Source: BCD1 sp942492125
GTDB taxonomy: Bacteria; Bacteroidota; Bacteroidia; Chitinophagales; Saprospiraceae
DNA length: 64,000 nt
Reading direction: 5' to 3'
NCBI GenBank assembly: GCA_942492125.1
Contig: CALODM010000023.1
Location: forward strand, 1-64,000
Positions 20,004 through 29,471 of this stretch are shown in pieces; the stretch's first letter is position 1; each line of letters opens with the position of its first letter. Below the pieces are notes generated by a model. That model worked only from the letters and a program-made list of their open reading frames with translations, did no database searches and was not told the origin of the DNA. The position numbers were made by a program, and so were the translations under genes.

Positions 20004-20434
20004 CGTGTAAATGGTTGATTTTCAATCTTCCCGGCGAGGGAAAACGGCCTTATGGATTTTTGGGTAACAATTCTTAGTGAAGATTTTGAGCGCTGGCTCT
20101 GAGAAAGCACCCATGTCTGAGCCTGACGAAGGAAGGCGAGCCTGCCTGTCGGCTGACAGGTTTGGGTGCGTGGCCGAAAATCGAGTTTAGAATTGTCCAA
20201 AAAATACATACAGCCTTGATTTTTTGGTTTTTTTGTATCAAGACAAAAAGAATGTAAATGCCTGAAAAACAAATAGTTAAATAACAATTCCGACATCAAC
20301 CTCTGAAAAATAAATCATACCTTTTTAATTTTCAAAAATTAGGGATGTCTCATGTTTTTTATTTTCACTCATTCCTTTTCAGGGGCACGAACTTTGCCAT
20401 ACCTCAGCGCTGGCAAGTGTTGCCTTATCAGGTT

Positions 20435-20493
20435 CCTCAAGGCGACATTTTTGCCTATGCCTGAGGGAAGACAAGGTGTTGCCTTGGGGAAGC
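20435..20493. repeat. short dispersed repeat, copy 2
   Basis: Same boundaries as the copy at 18845-18900 (CCTCAAGGCGAC ... GTGTTGCCTTGGGGAAGC), with a divergent middle. A partial unit, GCAAGTGTTGCCTTATCAGG, lies just upstream at about 20413-20432. Confidence 0.5.
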
Positions 20494-20569
20494 AAAAACC
20501 TCAAACTCCTCACTTTTCCCTATCTTTATTCCATCCAAAAAAAACTACCCCTGTTACACTCTTTTTGAT

Positions 20570-22291
20570 ATGAAAAAGTACGCGCTAACTTCTCTTTTTT
20601 TTATTACAGGTCTGATTACTTTCTCCCAGGAGATCATCGATTCCTGTTTTACCAGTGTAGACCCCGGAACGGATTTTGTTTCCAGTGCAGATCTGGCCAA
20701 CAATTCAAGTATTGAAGCCGATGTACTCGAGTGGACAGGCACCGAATGGAGTGGCGGATGGCTCAATGCCAATATTACCATTCCTCCTCCGGGAGAAGGC
20801 ATTGGTTGCCGCGCTATATTTATTGGAAATGGTCAAACGTGGACTTCTGGTGGAGAGGGGTTCGGACTACGGATGAGTGAATCCTTCAGTGCCGGTCAGA
20901 GCTATAATTTTGAAATTACCTATGTGAGTCAAGGGTTTGGCAGCGACGGTGCTTTTTCCCCTGCTGTGTATACCAACAGCACACCCTCTATTAGTGGAGG
21001 GACCTTCGTGGGTAATTTACCGGCAGTCGGATATTCCTGGGAAACCAATACCTTTTCTTTCACGGCAACTGCTGCTCAATCCGGACATCAATGGATACTC
21101 ATTCATACAGAACTTACCGGAAGCTCAGGATTGATCAACTCCTTTTGTGTAGATTGTCAGGATTGCAGCTCCTTCCCTGAAAGTTTTAGCTTTGGCCCCG
21201 ACATTACCCTCTGTGAAGGAGAATCCGTTTTACTCGATGCCACGACAGAAAATTCAACCTATACCTGGCAGAATGGCTCCAGCAGCCCCATGATTACAGT
21301 AACCCAGGAAGGGACTTACTCGGTAACCATTACTAATGTATGTGGAGGGTTGACCGATGCCATCAATGTCGTTTTTAGCACACCAATTACGCCAGTGGAT
21401 CTCGGAGAAGATGTGGATCTATGTATCGGCGATTCCCTTTTACTGGATGTCAGCACTCCGGAGGCAGATTACCGCTGGCAGGATAATTCCAGCGGACCGA
21501 CATACGATATTACTGGGCCGGGGTTGTATTGGGTGGAATTATCCAATGTTTGTGGGATGGTTGCAGACAGTATTTTCGTGACCTATACGAGCCCTCCTTT
21601 TGTTGACCTGGGAGAGAACCTGGAGCTTTGCACGGGAGAAACAGCCCTGCTCGATGTATCAGACGTAGAAGGTGATTTAACGTGGCATAACGGCTCCAGC
21701 ACCTCCACCTTCCTGATCATGGAACCCGGGGTTTATTGGGTAATGGCCACCAACCAATGCGGCATTGATTCAGATACCATGGAAGCTTTTTACTTTGATC
21801 CTCCCCAGGCAGACCTTGGGAACGACACCATTATCTGTTTTGACGAAACCTTTTTGTTGGATGTTAATTTACCGGTTACCGATTATGTTTGGCAGGATAA
21901 TTCCACCAATTCGTCTTTCCTTGTCAACGCCCCTGGGCTTTACGCTGTCACGGTATCCAACCTTTGTGGGGTTGACTCTTCGGCCATCAATGTCGAATTT
22001 GACAATTGTATGTTTTGTGATATCTATATTCCCAATGTTTTCAGTCCCAATGATGATGGACGCAATGATTCTTTTGTCCCATTGTCTAATTGTAACCTGG
22101 AAAACTATCAATTGACGGTTTTCAGTCGGTGGGGTGAACAATTGTTTGAAACCAATGATCCCGGACAAAGCTGGAATGGCAAATTCCGTGGGACATCATT
22201 ATCTCCGGGGGTCTATGTTTACCAGATTAAATTCCGGTATTTGAGAGGCGTGGAAAAGATCAAGACGGGAAGTATCACCTTAATTCGGTGA
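20570..22291 (+). CDS. secreted protein with Ig-like repeats and gliding-motility C-terminal domain
   Basis: 573 residues. Signal peptide MKKYALTSLFFITGLITFSQ, then a non-repetitive domain (about 22-200). Four Ig-like units follow (about 208-490), each opening with DLGEDxxLCxGxxxLLDV, followed by WxDNSS and closing with PGxYxVxxSNxCG. The last 85 residues are a gliding-motility-associated domain (NVFSPNDDGRNDSF, VFSRWGEQLFE, WNGKFRGTSLSPGVYVYQIKF, ending SITLIR). It should be exported by the type IX system and displayed or released. No PorP/SprF gene is adjacent, unlike the larger adhesin. Binding target unknown. Confidence 0.9.
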   Translation: MKKYALTSLFFITGLITFSQEIIDSCFTSVDPGTDFVSSADLANNSSIEADVLEWTGTEWSGGWLNANITIPPPGEGIGCRAIFIGNGQTWTSGGEGFGLRMSESFSAGQSYNFEITYVSQGFGSDGAFSPAVYTNSTPSISGGTFVGNLPAVGYSWETNTFSFTATAAQSGHQWILIHTELTGSSGLINSFCVDCQDCSSFPESFSFGPDITLCEGESVLLDATTENSTYTWQNGSSSPMITVTQEGTYSVTITNVCGGLTDAINVVFSTPITPVDLGEDVDLCIGDSLLLDVSTPEADYRWQDNSSGPTYDITGPGLYWVELSNVCGMVADSIFVTYTSPPFVDLGENLELCTGETALLDVSDVEGDLTWHNGSSTSTFLIMEPGVYWVMATNQCGIDSDTMEAFYFDPPQADLGNDTIICFDETFLLDVNLPVTDYVWQDNSTNSSFLVNAPGLYAVTVSNLCGVDSSAINVEFDNCMFCDIYIPNVFSPNDDGRNDSFVPLSNCNLENYQLTVFSRWGEQLFETNDPGQSWNGKFRGTSLSPGVYVYQIKFRYLRGVEKIKTGSITLIR

Positions 22292-22598
22292 TGAGGATCA
22301 GGGATCGAAGACGGAAGACGGAAAGTTGAAAACTGTTATTTTTCCTTAAAAAGGGCTGGCAATTCTTAAGCTTTCGTTAATCTTATTTTGTCTGTACAAT
22401 AGAATCTAACCCAAATGGGTTAATGGGTTAGAGATTGTTCCAAAAAGTTCAAATCCAAAAAGATATTTTACACCCTTAATCTTTTTTTGAATTTGGCAAT
22501 CTCCGGCAATTATTTTCTCTCCAGCCTGACGGTGCGGGTCAACGCACAGATTAATCTCTCGTGGTTGATTAATTATTCATTTAACAGGATTACAGAAA
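22292..22598. other. intergenic region with small hairpin
   Basis: About 300 bases. It starts with a low-complexity GACGGAAGACGGA stretch and contains CTAACCC (22406-22412) pairing with GGGTTAG (22425-22431). No T-tract follows. An in-frame upstream extension of the next gene (22487-22663) is not protein-like and is left out. Confidence 0.4.
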
Positions 22599-23647
22599 AT
22601 GACCAGATTGCTTTTACTTTGCTGTTTTTTAACTTTAGGCATATCCGATCTTACAAGTCAGATATGTATGGTATGTGTGAACACCCCTACCCTTTCCAGG
22701 AGGCGGTTTATCATTTGGATCAAAACAGGAGAAAGATTGTCGTATTGCACAACAATACCGGCCAATGGAATACCCTGAAATTGAGAACTTCCCTTTCCAA
22801 TGTCACCACCACAGAATCCTATGGCAGTCTTTTGGTGACAGATGAAGCCAATGACGACGTCTATGCCTACAGCCAGTCTACCAATTCCTGGGCAAAATTG
22901 AATCTCAATTTCACCAATGAATCCCTTTACGTAATCAATTCAAGAGAGAATTTTGCACTTTGGGAAAAATCCAGGAACATGGTACATGCGTTCAGTGCTA
23001 CTAAAGGCACCTGGATCTCGAAAAAGCTGAGTCACCAGAAAGATATTCCGGAAATTATTGAATCAGAGGGCAACTTTGCCGTAGCAGACGAATCCAGGGA
23101 TGAAGTACATGCCTTTAGCAAAACCACCGGAGTTTGGAGCTCTAAAAAATCCAGCTATTCCAATGCCCCTGCCCAGGTTCTCAGTTCCTTTGGAAATTTT
23201 GTTTTTGTGGATCAGTCCAAAAATATCGTCCATGCCTTCAGTGGCAAACTGGGGAGATGGGCTTCTCAAAAATCATCCTATAGCAATAGCCCCATAGAAG
23301 TGGTAGAATCCTGCCGTAATTTTGCTTTTGCAGATGATGGCAAGGATGATGTCTACGCTTTTGATGGCAATAGGTGCATTTGGCTCAAGCAATCTGTTTC
23401 TTACCAAAAAGCCCCCCTGGACATTTCTGAAGTTCACGGTAACTTTATCATAGTTGATAATGCCAAGGATGTGGTCTATGTATTTTCGGCAACCAAAGGA
23501 AGCTGGTTGCACCAGAAGATTTCCTATAACAGCAATCCCATAACTCTTTCGGTAAACGATCAAAACCTGACCTTTAACGACCAGAATCAACGAAAACTAT
23601 ACCTGTTTAACTTCAAAACAGGCAACTGGAATCAATACAGGAATTGA
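22599..23647 (+). pseudogene. secreted beta-propeller-like repeat protein, signal peptide out of frame
   Basis: The body (22664-23647) encodes about 327 residues made of seven or more 43-45 residue units of the form VADESRDEVHAFSKTTGVWS followed by KKSSYSNAP. This period and the Trp/Tyr spacing suggest a Kelch- or WD-like propeller. In that frame there is no signal peptide. In the frame one base over, an ATG at 22599 encodes a textbook one, MTRLLLLCCFLTLGISDLTS, that overlaps the body start. One missing base near 22655-22664 would join the two. I infer either a sequencing indel or a recent frameshift. If translated from 22664 (ATG) the product would be cytosolic. Function unknown. Confidence 0.6.
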
Positions 23648-23768
23648 GGGAACAAGGAATTAGAGCAGGAAAGATTGGCCCTATTCGCATTAATTTGTGG
23701 AACTTCCCTGAACCAGAAGTTCGATACCAAAACCATTTACAAAAACCGGATCCTTTTTATACATGCGC

Positions 23769-24017
23769 TCAGGAAAATAACTGCTTTAAGTGCAGCAGCA
23801 CATTAACCAGCATAATGGCAGCAAGAGCAAGGGAAAGTATGCGCAACCAGCCTGCGTTGGATTCGCGAAATGTATCTGCTCTTTTTTGGGCTTCCTCCGT
23901 TTTTGCCTGGATTCTCCCTGTTGCAAACAAATAAAGATAAACAGCAAATCCAAGAATGAGCATTTCGAAAATTAATCCCAGATATTCCATAACATGGTTA
24001 TTTATTATTGAAGTCAT
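23769..24017 (-). CDS. small two-helix membrane protein
   Basis: About 82 residues from the ATG at 24017 (MTSIINNHVMEYLG), or 73 from the ATG at 23990 (MEYLGLIFEML). Two hydrophobic helices (about LIFEMLILGFAVYLYLFA and LRILSLALAAIMLVNVLL) flank a charged, Gln/Lys/Arg-rich loop (GRIQAKTEEAQKRADTFRE). The regular topology and balanced composition argue for a real gene. No family recognised. It faces the plus-strand propeller gene tail to tail. Confidence 0.6.
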   Translation of the reverse strand: MTSIINNHVMEYLGLIFEMLILGFAVYLYLFATGRIQAKTEEAQKRADTFRESNAGWLRILSLALAAIMLVNVLLHLKQLFS

Positions 24018-24146
24018 TTTTAAATGTCTGCCGGAACCGATCGGAGGCAGCATTCAGTACCAGGCTCCTGCCCGGTTTTGTTTTGCCCTTTTGCGGCTCA
24101 TCTCTCCGAAACAGTAAGCATTTACTTACAACCAGTAACCGCATGG

Positions 24147-24635
24147 TCACACCTCCTCAAAAAAACCCGTTTTCAGGTTTTTCCTGACCGTACTGGCACT
24201 GAAATACCTGCCGTTCATGGCTACATACACTCCCGGTTCCAAAACCTGTGCAAAAGCCAGTGCAGCGCCCAGATTAAAAAAACCATCAGAAGAATTACCA
24301 AAGGCATAAGGAATCATTGCCCCGGTGAGGATAATGGTTTTCCCCTCTAATTTTTTGGACTCCAGGTATCGGGCTGTTTCTGCCATGGTATCTGTTCCGT
24401 GGGTGATGATAATGTCCCTGGCAAGGGTCCTCTTGCAATTATGATAAATAATCTCTCGATCACCGTCCGTCATCTCCAGACTGTCAACCATCATCAAAGT
24501 TTTCAAATCAATATCAAGGGCGCATCTGCCCCGCTCAAACATTTTGGCCAGGTGTGTATCTTTAAAATACAACTCTCCCGTTATGTAATTGTAGTCTTTA
24601 TCAAAGGTGCCTCCTGTAATAAATACCTGGATCAT
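24147..24635 (-). CDS. short asparaginase-domain protein
   Basis: 162 residues. The catalytic-threonine motif FITGGTFDK (residues 5-13) and the second motif THGTDTMAETARYLE (about 79-93) are those of bacterial L-asparaginases, followed by KTIILTGAMIPYAFGNSSDG. The protein equals only the N-terminal domain, since full asparaginases are about 330 residues. Such stand-alone domains are known in Proteobacteria and Bacteroidota and seem complete genes, as the frame ends cleanly at a natural C-terminus (RKNLKTGFFEEV). It may hydrolyse asparagine or a related amide, or have another role. Confidence 0.8.
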   Translation of the reverse strand: MIQVFITGGTFDKDYNYITGELYFKDTHLAKMFERGRCALDIDLKTLMMVDSLEMTDGDREIIYHNCKRTLARDIIITHGTDTMAETARYLESKKLEGKTIILTGAMIPYAFGNSSDGFFNLGAALAFAQVLEPGVYVAMNGRYFSASTVRKNLKTGFFEEV

Positions 24636-24732
24636 GTTTAAAAAATTTTGGATATTAAATGGTCAAAGGTTTGTGTTAATGCAAATGTAAACAAATCTGT
24701 CTTTTTACTTACTTAGAATAATTCTAAATAAG

Positions 24733-24763
24733 TTGGAGAATACTATTTTGTCCTTTACCTTCG
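24733..24763 (+). promoter_or_regulatory. candidate promoter of the LuxR-type regulator
   Basis: TTG (24733-24735) and TACCTTCG (24756-24763) are separated by 20 bases. They match the Bacteroidota -33 TTG / -7 TAnnTTTG pattern with one mismatch, 22 bases before the ATG at 24786. Confidence 0.4.
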
Positions 24764-24785
24764 CAACGGCAAAATTCTTTTAAAC

Positions 24786-25430
24786 ATGGATCAGGTACGT
24801 ATTGTAATTGCTGATAATCAATACTTGACGAGGCTCGGACTAAATTGTTTGTTGAACCTCCAGGAAAATTTGGACATTGTCGGGGAAGCTGAAAATGAGG
24901 AAGCCTTATTAAAGCTTGCCAATAAAGAGCTACCCGACCTGGTAATACTGGATTATTATCAGCAGGATCATTTTTCGGTAGCTTCCATTCGGAAATTGCA
25001 GGCTATTTCCGAAAATATAAAAATCCTTGTTATCAGTGCCGACAATAACAGGCACAGGATTTACAATGTCATAGAAAAGGGTGTTGCCGGTTTTCTGACC
25101 AAATCTTGCCTGAGAAAAGAAATTGTAGATGCCGTCAGTGCAATAACCATGGACAATCAAAGGTCTTTTTGTAATAAAATCCTTGAGTTCATTTTGGAGA
25201 GATCTTTTGCCAAACCCGGCGATGAATGCGCCCCTAACCCCCTCAGTCCCCGCGAAATTGAAATTGTTAAACTCATATCCCAGGGCTTGATCGCTAAAGA
25301 AATTGCCCGTATATTGAACCTGAGTACCCATACGGTGTATACCCACAGGAAGAATATTATGAAAAAATTAAATCTAGGTTCTTCCTCAGAATTGGTGCTT
25401 TATGCCGTAAATAGTGGTATATTGCAATAA
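24786..25430 (+). CDS. LuxR/NarL-type response regulator
   Basis: 214 residues. The receiver domain (about 3-120) has acidic residues near the N-terminus (IADNQ), the phospho-acceptor Asp in LVILDYYQQ, and the conserved Lys in GFLTKSC. The C-terminal LuxR helix-turn-helix (about 148-214) reads LSPREIEIVKLISQGLIAKE and continues with STHTVYTHRKNIMKKL. It is a DNA-binding transcription regulator controlled by a histidine kinase that is not encoded next to it. Target genes are unknown. Confidence 0.92.
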   Translation: MDQVRIVIADNQYLTRLGLNCLLNLQENLDIVGEAENEEALLKLANKELPDLVILDYYQQDHFSVASIRKLQAISENIKILVISADNNRHRIYNVIEKGVAGFLTKSCLRKEIVDAVSAITMDNQRSFCNKILEFILERSFAKPGDECAPNPLSPREIEIVKLISQGLIAKEIARILNLSTHTVYTHRKNIMKKLNLGSSSELVLYAVNSGILQ

Positions 25431-25697
25431 AATTGGGCACAATCTTTTTTAGAAAAGATCGTTTCCCTATTGTCAAGGCGGTTTTTATGACTAAAAATTC
25501 ATACCTCTACGCCTTAAAGAATAGACTTTGCGAACAGATAGTTTTTTAAATTGACAAAGTCATTTAACTATTTCTTTGAATATTTAAATTCAAATAATCG
25601 ATGTAAAATTTGATTATAAAGCATTTAATAATTCAGGAAAAAGACTACTAACTCTGGTTAAGTGAACGTTTTGTTTTATTTTCAAAATTAAAATAAC

Positions 25698-27554
25698 ATG
25701 AAAGCAAAGTTTCTTTCCGTTTTTGTCCTCGTATCCATTTTCTTCTTTTCAACGAAATTGAATGCAGAAAACCTCTACATTCTGTTTGATGAAAAATGTA
25801 TGGACAAACTAGCGTATAATCAACCTGACAATGGCAATTATATGGTTTACCGCGTCAATGCTGGCGGTGGAGAATCCATCATACTGGAAATCGGCCCGGA
25901 AAGTAAAATCGGACAGGATGAACTACCAAGACCATTTATTGGCTGCTACAATGGTTCCTTTGATATGCTTTTGGTTAACCGTATTAATGCCCGGCCTGAT
26001 GAAGTTTACATGGTCGTACCCAAAGGGCGCAAATACTACGTCTCGCCGGTTAAGTCAGCCACCTATTATAAAAACGATAGTGAAGAAGTAACCTATATCT
26101 CACCGGTTTACAGCTTCAAATTTGATTTAAAAGATGGCGTGATCAACGAAAACATCGCCTACAAAAACCTAAAGGCAAAGGTATTTTTTGACGGACGCCT
26201 GGAAAATGAATGCAGTGGAATCTATTTGTTCAGACAGACCACCCGAAACAGCTCCGGTGCCTATACTTCCTTAAAGTTCGTCCCTGAAATCGGTGTCATT
26301 GAAGAAACCATCAACATCACACCGGGAAATCCGGGACAAAAAGTCCTCAGCCTTGCTACAGTCAACGATAAAAGGTATGACAAATACCTGGAAAGTCTTT
26401 GTATCAAAGATTCAGACCAACCCATCACCTTTGACCCTACCTATAAACCGGATGCATACAACGTTACGCCGGTGCAGCCTACGCCAAATCAACCTGTCAT
26501 GGTTCGTAAAGCAGGCCCGGCGGAGTATTCAGGCGGAGGAAATGAAAACGTTACCCAATTCCATATCGTCAAAAAGGGAGAAACGCTTTATGGTATTGCC
26601 AAGAAATACGACATCACCCTCAGCGAGCTAAAGTCCTGGAATAACAAAAAAGGCAACCTGATCCGTGCAGGAGAAAAATATTTGGTTTCTGCTCCTCAGG
26701 AAGAAACTATTGAGGAAGTTCCTGTTGAAACGATGACAGCCAAATCAGGGGGCATTGTCTGGGAAGCCGGCAAAACAACCTCTTCCACAGCTGCATGGGA
26801 TCGCAATGCCACAGGCCAGCACGTAGTCCAAAGTGGGGAAACAGTTGCCTCCATTGCCATGAAATATGGTTATACGGAGTCCCGTTTCAGACAAATGAAT
26901 AATCTCAGCAAAAATGATTACGCCAAAATAGGCCAGGTATTGGTAACTTCTGACTGCAACTGCCCTACCACTTCCAATACCCTTACGGCCAAAACTGTGG
27001 AGGGATTCCCTATCGTAACCACTGGCAACAGCCTTCCTTTCGTAGATGATCCGGCAGAGCCTACAAGAACATTAGAGCCTGCACCTTACAATATGAAAGT
27101 GGCTACACCTACAGAATATGATGCCAGACCCTATGATCCGTTTACTGCGAATAATGCGTCCAGAACAGTAAAAACCACCAATAGCACAGTAACCAATAAT
27201 GTTCAGCATTATGATACCCCGATCAACACCAGTAGCTACTACAGAACACAACCGACTGCTTACGGACAACCGGCTATGGTCCCACAGGAGGTAGCCTACC
27301 CTTCTGCCAAAGCGGAAGATGATTTTGCTCCTGATGAATTTACCACCAAGGGAGTTCAGGGCCTTGAGTCGAGAATGCCGGCTTCCTATAACGCACCTTC
27401 CAATTCAAAAAGAATGATGCATACAGTGCAGGAAGGCGACAATTTGTTTAGAATCGCCCGTCAATATGGTGTGACAGTGGAACATTTGAGAAAGATCAAT
27501 AATCTTGAATTAAATGAGATCATTATTCCTTATCAAAAGATTTATATCAATTAA
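25698..27554 (+). CDS. secreted protein with three LysM domains
   Basis: 618 residues. Signal peptide MKAKFLSVFVLVSIFFFSTKLNA, then a novel 250-residue N-terminal region. LysM domains follow at about 283-326 (HIVKKGETLYGIAKKYDI), 375-418 (HVVQSGETVASIAMKYGY) and 572-618 (HTVQEGDNLFRIARQYGV). A low-complexity Thr/Asn/Pro-rich linker separates the second and third. LysM binds GlcNAc-containing glycan such as peptidoglycan, so this is likely a periplasmic cell-wall-associated protein. No catalytic domain is visible. It stands alone, followed by a terminator. Confidence 0.88.
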   Translation: MKAKFLSVFVLVSIFFFSTKLNAENLYILFDEKCMDKLAYNQPDNGNYMVYRVNAGGGESIILEIGPESKIGQDELPRPFIGCYNGSFDMLLVNRINARPDEVYMVVPKGRKYYVSPVKSATYYKNDSEEVTYISPVYSFKFDLKDGVINENIAYKNLKAKVFFDGRLENECSGIYLFRQTTRNSSGAYTSLKFVPEIGVIEETINITPGNPGQKVLSLATVNDKRYDKYLESLCIKDSDQPITFDPTYKPDAYNVTPVQPTPNQPVMVRKAGPAEYSGGGNENVTQFHIVKKGETLYGIAKKYDITLSELKSWNNKKGNLIRAGEKYLVSAPQEETIEEVPVETMTAKSGGIVWEAGKTTSSTAAWDRNATGQHVVQSGETVASIAMKYGYTESRFRQMNNLSKNDYAKIGQVLVTSDCNCPTTSNTLTAKTVEGFPIVTTGNSLPFVDDPAEPTRTLEPAPYNMKVATPTEYDARPYDPFTANNASRTVKTTNSTVTNNVQHYDTPINTSSYYRTQPTAYGQPAMVPQEVAYPSAKAEDDFAPDEFTTKGVQGLESRMPASYNAPSNSKRMMHTVQEGDNLFRIARQYGVTVEHLRKINNLELNEIIIPYQKIYIN

Positions 27555-27583
27555 TGGAGTAATCTAACTTACTGATAAAATTG

Positions 27584-27616
27584 ACAGGCCGGGAATTCTT
27601 TTCCGGCCTGTTTTAT
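27584..27616 (+). terminator. intrinsic terminator after the LysM gene
   Basis: A 9-bp stem (ACAGGCCGG with CCGGCCTGT) around a 10-base loop, followed by TTTTATTTTA. Confidence 0.8.
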
Positions 27617-27699
27617 TTTATATTTGAAGTTCGCTGCTTTAAACCCTTGGTTTAAATGATTGTTAGACTAAGAGAGTAAGGAATCTCAAACGGTAAACC

Positions 27700-29352
27700 A
27701 TGAATACGCGCTCTGCTTTGGAAAGAGACACCCTCCTTCTGACCATTAAAGAAAAAAACTTCGACATCACCATTGTTGGCGGTGGTATTACTGGAGCAGG
27801 CATTGCACTGGATGCTGCTTCGAGAGGTATGTCTGTATTGCTTGTTGAAAAAGCTGACTTTGCGAACGGGACCAGCAGTAAATCCACCAAACTGATTCAC
27901 GGCGGACTGAGGTATCTCAAAAACTTTGAAATAGGCCTGGTCAGAGAAGTCGGTCGGGAGAGAGCAACCGTACACAAAATTGCTCCACACCTGGTAGTCC
28001 CCCGAAAAATGTTACTTCCCTTTTACGACAAAGGCACCTTCGGGCCCCTTTCCACTTCTATTGGTTTGTGGGTATATGACAGATTGGCCAATGTCCAAGG
28101 CAATGACAGGCGCAGGATGCTTTCCAAAAAACAGACCATCCTCAAGGAGCCCTTACTAAAACAGGCAGGACTCAAAGGCTCCGGCTATTATGCGGAATAC
28201 CGGGCAGATGATGCAAGGCTCACCCTTGAAAACATCAAAACAGCCATTGATTATGGTGCGGTATGCCTGAATTACCTGAAGGCCGAGGAATTCCTGTATG
28301 ACGAAAACGGAAAAATATCGGGCATTACCTGCTTGGATCAAATAAACGGGAAACTTATCGACATAAAAACCAACTATGTGGTAAACGCTACGGGGCCCTG
28401 GACCGATCGCTTGAGGAAAAAAGACGATGGTAGTGCCCATGAAAAACTCTTTCTTTCCAAGGGCGTTCACATTGTTCTGTCCAAGGATAAGTTCCCATTG
28501 AACCAGGCGGTTTACTTTGATGTATCTGATGGCAGGATGATTTTTGCCATACCTCATCACCGATGTACTTATGTCGGAACTACCGATACGAAATATACAG
28601 GCGATATTGACGAAATGACGGTTTCCAGGAAAGAAGCTCAATACCTGTTAGCCGCTATCAACAACATATTCCCTGCCCTACACTTAACCATAGACGATAT
28701 AGAATCGAGCTGGGCTGGATTAAGACCTCTAATTTTCAAAGGCGGAAAATCAGCCGGAGAGCTGTCCAGAAAAGATGAAATTTTCATTTCCAAAAATGAT
28801 CTCATTACCATTACCGGCGGCAAACTGACAGGATACCGTAAAATGGCACAAGACGTCGTTAATCTTGTAGCGGAGAAATTATCGAACAAACAGGGTAAAA
28901 ATTTCAGGCCGGTCTATACCGCTAAAATTTCATTGACAGGAGGCCCGTTTCTAAACCCTCAGGAATTGAAAGAGTACCAAACAGAACTCATCAAAAGGCT
29001 CCATGCATTTGGCATTGAGGATCACTGGCCCGAATATATGCTCGAAAACTATGGACGACAAAGTGACCTGATCCTGGAAAAGGCCAGTTCTTATACCGCT
29101 GTCAAACCGCTGGAAGCGCTGGTAAAAGCAGAAGTCTGGTTCGCCATCCATCATGAACTTGCTCAAAGCCCTCTGGACTTTTTCACCCACCGTACAGGCA
29201 GGATACATTACGATCGACCTGGCATCCTAAAGATAAAATCACTGGTCCTGGATGAATTTGCATACTGGCACAACTGGAATCCGGCAACGACTGCCAAAGC
29301 TAAAGCAGAACTGGAAAAGGCATTGGAAGAAGTCGTAACTTTTAAAGATTGA
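27700..29352 (+). CDS. glpD: FAD-dependent glycerol-3-phosphate dehydrogenase
   Basis: 550 residues, the aerobic GlpD length. The FAD-binding start FDITIVGGGITGAGIALDAA (about 22-41) and the signature GTSSKSTKLIHGGLRYL, then RERATVHKIAPHLV, are typical. The middle has FAIPHHRCTYVGTTDTKY, and the C-terminal part ends with the helical cap domain. The enzyme oxidises glycerol-3-phosphate to dihydroxyacetone phosphate at the inner face of the cytoplasmic membrane and reduces quinone. No glpK or glpF is adjacent. Confidence 0.94.
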   Translation: MNTRSALERDTLLLTIKEKNFDITIVGGGITGAGIALDAASRGMSVLLVEKADFANGTSSKSTKLIHGGLRYLKNFEIGLVREVGRERATVHKIAPHLVVPRKMLLPFYDKGTFGPLSTSIGLWVYDRLANVQGNDRRRMLSKKQTILKEPLLKQAGLKGSGYYAEYRADDARLTLENIKTAIDYGAVCLNYLKAEEFLYDENGKISGITCLDQINGKLIDIKTNYVVNATGPWTDRLRKKDDGSAHEKLFLSKGVHIVLSKDKFPLNQAVYFDVSDGRMIFAIPHHRCTYVGTTDTKYTGDIDEMTVSRKEAQYLLAAINNIFPALHLTIDDIESSWAGLRPLIFKGGKSAGELSRKDEIFISKNDLITITGGKLTGYRKMAQDVVNLVAEKLSNKQGKNFRPVYTAKISLTGGPFLNPQELKEYQTELIKRLHAFGIEDHWPEYMLENYGRQSDLILEKASSYTAVKPLEALVKAEVWFAIHHELAQSPLDFFTHRTGRIHYDRPGILKIKSLVLDEFAYWHNWNPATTAKAKAELEKALEEVVTFKD

Positions 29353-29471
29353 TATTGAAGTTCTTCTGTAAAAATATATTTATAGCAGAACTTCAGGGTT
29401 TGCAATACTAAGGTATCTGTTCCATCCGGGACAAATTGGTTGACCTTAAACTGGTTAGGTTTTCAGTTCGG

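Larger units (their letters stand above)
19881..20569. other. long intergenic region
   Basis: About 690 bases with no credible gene. It contains a strong terminator (19967-20003), a small hairpin (CCTGTC with GACAGG, 20145-20160), and a second copy of the dispersed repeat (20435-20493). The minus-strand frame at 19964-20299 and the plus-strand frame at 20352-20573 run through these repeats and have no coding character. Confidence 0.45.

Noticed and set aside
19964..20299. 111-residue minus-strand open frame
   Set aside because: It starts inside a terminator hairpin region and runs through intergenic repeats; composition is not protein-like.
20352..20573. 73-residue plus-strand open frame
   Set aside because: It covers the dispersed repeat and ends inside the next gene's start; no start context.
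22487..22663. In-frame N-terminal extension of the propeller gene
   Set aside because: The extension is not protein-like, and a real signal peptide overlaps it in another frame.
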